From: Thermofilaceae archaeon
GTDB taxonomy: Archaea > Thermoproteota > Thermoprotei > Thermofilales > Thermofilaceae
Length of the DNA: 8,186 bases
NCBI GenBank assembly: GCA_027027675.1
Contig: JALVKT010000158.1
Location: 1-8,186, forward strand
Reading direction: 5' to 3'
The notes beneath the pieces were generated by a model. It saw nothing but the letters and a program-made list of their open reading frames with translations. It made no database searches and was not told where the DNA came from. Position 1 is the first letter of the stretch. Every line of letters starts with the position of its first letter. Below, piece after piece: positions 6,657 to 8,186 of this stretch. A program made the position numbers and the translations under genes.

Positions 6657-8032
6657 TTCACCTTCTCTACACGGATAACGTCGGTGGCGCCTCTACGCCT
6701 GCCAGCCGTGAACACTACCAGGTCTCCTATACCCGCTATGCCTCTCTCCACGGCCACTGCCAGTAGCTTCTCGAAGAAGTCGGGGGCGCTCCTATCCACG
6801 CCCTCCACTATGAGGGGCTGTATCCCGTGTAGAAGGGACATGTAACGGGCTGTCCTAGGGTTCGACGTGAAAACATAGGCTCCGCTGCGGGGCCTAAACT
6901 TTGAAAGGCGGCGGGCAGTGTTGCCTCTCTCGCTGAACGCCACTATCTTTCCTCCCACAATGTTTGAGAGCAGCACGACGCCCTTAGCTATCTTTTCATA
7001 CAGGTTTTCAGGCTCCACGTCCAAGTAATCGTCCAGCCCCCGTTCAGCCTCCCTTATAATCCTGTTTAGCCACATAACAGCCTCTATTGGGTACTTCCCG
7101 GCGGCGGTCTCGCCAGCCAACATGAGAGCGTCAGCCCCCATCTCCACGGCAGTAATTACGTCGACAACTTCCGAGCGCGTGGGGACGGGGTTCTCGATCA
7201 TTGACTCGAGGAGCTGTGTCGCTATTATCGAGGGGCGCCCCCTCCTCCTGGCGGCCTCCACTATCCTCCTCTGAACCCCGAGTATCTCCTCGAGCCTGTA
7301 GTAGATCGCAAGGTCTCCGCGCGCGACGAGAACTATGTCTGCCTCCCTTAAAATGGCGTCCAGGTTCTCCACGGCGCTCCGCGTCTCGATCTTAGCTATG
7401 ATCCGCGTCTCCTCGGCGCCTAGGTCGTAGAGAATCTCTCTAAGCCTCTGAATATCCTCCACGTGCCTTACAAAGCTCAGCGCTATAGCGTCAAACTTCT
7501 CTCCTACAGCGAACTCTATGTCCTTAACGTCCTTCTCCGTCAGAGGGCTGAGAGGCAGGTCCTTGCCCCTTATAGCCAACGTCTTCCTGGGCTTTACAAC
7601 GCCGTCGATCAACGCCTCTGCAACCGCGCGGCCGTCCTCGCGCCTAACCACGCGAAACGCTAAACGCCCGCTTTCGACGAGTACCTCGTCCCCCTCTCTC
7701 AGCGCGTCAAAGACGGCCTCGTCGGGTATCGGTATCTCCTTCTCCCCGCTGCTCCGCTCGGCCCTGACAAAGTACACCTTGTCGCCCCTCTTCACGGGGA
7801 AGGGCTCAAAGACTCCCAGCCTCACAACCGGGCCTTGAAGATCCCCTATAATGGGGTGTACCCCCTCACCGTCTAGCTCTCTAATAGTCCTGGCTACGCG
7901 GGAAAACACCGTGTAGTCTGCGTGTGAAAAGTTGAACCTGAACCCGTTGACACCCTCAGCTAGCATCCTCTTGATCACATCTCTATTCCAAGAGGCCGGG
8001 CCGAGGGTTGCCACAACCTTGGTCTTCCTCAC
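6644..8032 (-). CDS. pyk: Pyruvate kinase
   Basis: Pyruvate kinase transfers phosphate from phosphoenolpyruvate to ADP, giving pyruvate and ATP as the last step of glycolysis in the cytoplasm. Taking GTG 8032 as start gives 462 residues. The barrel opens with TKVVATLGPAS, then FRFNFSHAD (Arg32, Asn34, His37) and GDLQGPVVR (Asp64). The active-site block RIIAKIETRSAV holds catalytic Lys214 and metal ligand Glu216, followed by ARGDLA (Asp240) and ATQLLESMI (Thr272). The B domain runs from about 69 to 160, and the C-terminal domain is complete to residue 462. The residue after GP, Glu or Lys in most enzymes and linked to potassium dependence, is Val69. The longer TTG start at 8074 would add 14 residues (including SCIRRSIS) that fall before the normal N-terminus and overlap a TATA-like box, so I prefer 8032. 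Confidence 0.95.
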   Translation of the reverse strand: MRKTKVVATLGPASWNRDVIKRMLAEGVNGFRFNFSHADYTVFSRVARTIRELDGEGVHPIIGDLQGPVVRLGVFEPFPVKRGDKVYFVRAERSSGEKEIPIPDEAVFDALREGDEVLVESGRLAFRVVRREDGRAVAEALIDGVVKPRKTLAIRGKDLPLSPLTEKDVKDIEFAVGEKFDAIALSFVRHVEDIQRLREILYDLGAEETRIIAKIETRSAVENLDAILREADIVLVARGDLAIYYRLEEILGVQRRIVEAARRRGRPSIIATQLLESMIENPVPTRSEVVDVITAVEMGADALMLAGETAAGKYPIEAVMWLNRIIREAERGLDDYLDVEPENLYEKIAKGVVLLSNIVGGKIVAFSERGNTARRLSKFRPRSGAYVFTSNPRTARYMSLLHGIQPLIVEGVDRSAPDFFEKLLAVAVERGIAGIGDLVVFTAGRRRGATDVIRVEKVKPRV

Positions 8033-8052
8033 AGAGATAGAGCGCCTAATAC

Positions 8053-8062
8053 AAGATATTAA
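8053..8062 (-). promoter_or_regulatory. TATA-like box for pyruvate kinase
   Basis: On the minus strand this reads TTAATATCTT, with its centre about 26 bases before the GTG at 8032. That spacing puts the transcription start at or within a few bases of the start codon, so the mRNA would be leaderless; no Shine-Dalgarno precedes the GTG. A competing, stronger-looking box (CTTATATAGG on the minus strand, 8120-8129) lies further upstream and overlaps the end of the next gene. Confidence 0.45.
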
Positions 8063-8090
8063 CCTGTTGACCAATCACGGGGTTCAGAGA

Positions 8091-8107
8091 AAAACCGGGT
8101 AGAAAAA
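8091..8107 (-). terminator. T-tracts after the upstream gene
   Basis: On the minus strand the 3' flank of the partial gene ending at 8121 has TTTTT at 8107-8103 and TTTT shortly after (about 8094-8091). Short U-tracts of this kind are typical archaeal terminators. No clear stem precedes them. Confidence 0.3.
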
Positions 8108-8120
8108 CGTGCCGCGTCGC

Positions 8121-8186
8121 CTATATAAGCGCCATTCCGCCAAGCACGACGCACACGACGTAGGCTATAACAGCTGCGCCCGGAAA
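8121..8186 (-). CDS. C-terminal tail of a probable membrane protein (partial)
   Basis: From the window edge, one minus-strand frame reads 21 residues, FPGAAVIAYVVCVVLGGMAL plus a final I, then TAG (8123-8121). The stretch is almost purely hydrophobic with small residues, as expected of a last transmembrane helix that ends right at the membrane. The gene would lie upstream of pyruvate kinase in the same direction, about 88 bases before its GTG. Only 66 bases are visible, so a chance open frame is possible and no family can be named. Confidence 0.45.
   Translation of the reverse strand, partial: FPGAAVIAYVVCVVLGGMALI

Noticed and set aside
7518..7838. Plus-strand open frames opposite pyruvate kinase.
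   Set aside because: They are Ser/Leu-rich shadows of the pyruvate kinase codons with no recognisable features.
8121..8130. CTATATAAGC as a promoter for a plus-strand gene beyond the window.
   Set aside because: The sequence is near-symmetrical, and no ATG or GTG start follows on the plus strand before the window ends; a minus-strand reading is equally possible and is discussed there.

Overview
The window looks like chromosomal DNA from a hyperthermophilic archaeon, most likely a Thermoproteota (crenarchaeal) lineage. The evidence is an A-type (archaeal/vacuolar-family) ATP synthase, TATA-type promoters close to start codons, almost no Shine-Dalgarno signal on first genes, GC-rich DNA, and heavy use of AGG/AGA for Arg and ATA for Ile. 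A Thermofilum-like source would fit, but that is inference from composition and gene style, not a match I could check. There are no mobile elements, CRISPR arrays, tRNAs or rRNAs that I can see, and no gap longer than about 120 bases without a gene.

Layout. (1) 1-677 (+): the 3' part of a membrane protein with two visible membrane segments, a long proline-rich linker and a C-terminal zinc ribbon. (2) 636-1748 (-): a membrane-anchored transglutaminase-like protein with an apparent Cys-His-Asp triad, overlapping gene 1 tail to tail by 42 bases. (3) 1749-1871: a short divergent promoter region with a TATA-like box for each side and a small perfect palindrome. (4) 1872-6627 (+): four tightly packed ATP synthase genes in the order A (catalytic), B (non-catalytic), D (central stalk), C (rotor-to-ring adaptor). 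(5) 6626-6656: a hairpin plus U-tract between convergent genes. (6) 6644-8032 (-): pyruvate kinase, probably a leaderless GTG start. (7) 8121-8186 (-): the hydrophobic C-terminal tail of another gene that runs off the window.

How the genes work together. Subunits A and B form the alternating hexameric head and D, with C beneath it, forms the shaft that couples the head to the membrane ring. Subunits E, H/G, F, I and K are absent here: the unit is bounded by a divergent gene upstream and a convergent gene downstream, so they must be encoded elsewhere. Pyruvate kinase is the other ATP-forming enzyme in the window (substrate-level phosphorylation); its position beside the ATP synthase is convergent and need not be functional. 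The transglutaminase-like protein and the zinc-ribbon membrane protein could belong together, but the sequence shows only their overlap.

I do not see a clearly new multi-gene system. The points most worth a second look are the stand-alone A-B-D-C unit, the altered P-loop of subunit A, the Val at the potassium-determining position of pyruvate kinase, and the transglutaminase/zinc-ribbon pair.
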